A stretch of DNA of 5,239 nt. Origin: an uncultured Veillonella sp. (GTDB lineage: Bacteria > Bacillota > Negativicutes > Veillonellales > Veillonellaceae). Position numbers and translations under genes: made by a program. The notes beneath the pieces were generated by a model. The model searched no databases, was not told the DNA's origin, and saw nothing but the letters and a program-made list of their open reading frames with translations. The first letter of the stretch is position 1. Each line of letters opens with the position of its first letter. The stretch is taken from the NCBI GenBank assembly GCA_937930265.1, contig CALGLI010000261.1, positions 1 to 5,239 on the forward strand, written 5' to 3'. This document shows positions 5,077 through 5,239 of this stretch, piece after piece.

Positions 5077-5239
5077 AAATGGTACGGTAGTTAACCCGGC
5101 AAAAGGACAACATGAAGTAGCAGACATTCTTGTAGAAAATGGTGTAATTGCGGCGATTGGACAAAATTTACAAGCTGACCAAGCAGAAGTGTATGATGCA
5201 ACAGGCTTAATTGTAGCACCAGGTTTGATTGATATTCAC
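5060..5239 (+). CDS. pyrC: Dihydroorotase, N-terminal part (cut by window end)
   Basis: The first 60 codons of a dihydroorotase are present, and the gene continues beyond the window. The enzyme cyclises N-carbamoyl-aspartate to dihydroorotate, the third step of UMP synthesis, directly after PyrB. The visible part is the typical amidohydrolase N-terminus: LLIKNGTVVNP at residues 3-13, ADILVENGVIAAIG at 21-34, DATG at 46-49 and VAPGLIDIH at 52-60. The last codon in the window is His60, expected to be the first metal ligand of the HxH motif, so metal binding cannot be checked further. The KNGTVVNP and APGLIDIH pattern points to the class I, PyrC/AllB-like type (about 420-430 residues). The start is GTG 5060, fixed by the ideal ribosome site at 5047-5054. 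It overlaps pyrB by 17 nt. Allantoinase or hydantoinase is possible from this fragment alone, but the pyrB neighbour makes dihydroorotase very likely. Confidence 0.92.
   Translation, partial: MSLLIKNGTVVNPAKGQHEVADILVENGVIAAIGQNLQADQAEVYDATGLIVAPGLIDIH

Noticed and set aside
1..5239. CRISPR array, insertion sequence, tRNA, rRNA or phage genes
   Set aside because: No spaced direct repeats, terminal inverted repeats, transposase motifs or tRNA cloverleaf signatures were seen; the whole window is metabolic genes and one leader region.

Overview
The window comes from a low-GC, Gram-positive-type (Firmicutes) chromosome. The evidence is strong AGGAGG-type Shine-Dalgarno sequences, AT-rich codon use, and a PyrR-type RNA attenuator in front of the pyrimidine genes. 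The aspartate carbamoyltransferase protein reads like those of Negativicutes such as Veillonella. That genus-level impression comes from memory of the family and was not tested by any search.

Left part (1-3811): a co-directional 5-oxoproline (pyroglutamate) utilisation cluster on the + strand, in the order pxpA, NRAMP-related transporter (YcsG-like), pxpB, pxpC. PxpA, PxpB and PxpC together form the prokaryotic ATP-dependent 5-oxoprolinase, which opens cyclised glutamate to L-glutamate. The membrane protein is the usual companion of this cluster. It probably serves the same pathway, but its substrate cannot be read from sequence. The genes are tightly spaced or overlapping (14 nt, about 64 nt, 8 nt overlap), so they look like one transcription unit. 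Its promoter lies upstream of the window. No convincing terminator follows pxpC.

Middle (3812-4125): a 314-base regulatory region. It holds a near-consensus sigma-A promoter (TTGACG, 17 bp, TATAAT), a leader of roughly 200 nt with a 5' hairpin, a textbook PyrR-binding stem-loop, a segment that can form an antiterminator, and a strong intrinsic terminator just before the pyrB ribosome site. This is the classic UMP/PyrR-controlled attenuation arrangement. Less expected details are two copies of ATTAAGCTT flanking the -10 box, the second inside a 12-bp perfect palindrome, and a three-codon mini-ORF with a good Shine-Dalgarno inside the leader.

Right part (4126-5239): pyrB (aspartate carbamoyltransferase), then the first 60 codons of pyrC (dihydroorotase). 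pyrC overlaps the end of pyrB by 17 nt and is cut by the window edge exactly at the first histidine of its metal-binding motif. These enzymes catalyse steps two and three of de novo UMP synthesis.

I see no undescribed enzymatic system here. The genes belong to known families. The features most worth a second look are in the pyr leader and in the transporter, which has the NRAMP-like layout but has lost the metal-ligand motifs.
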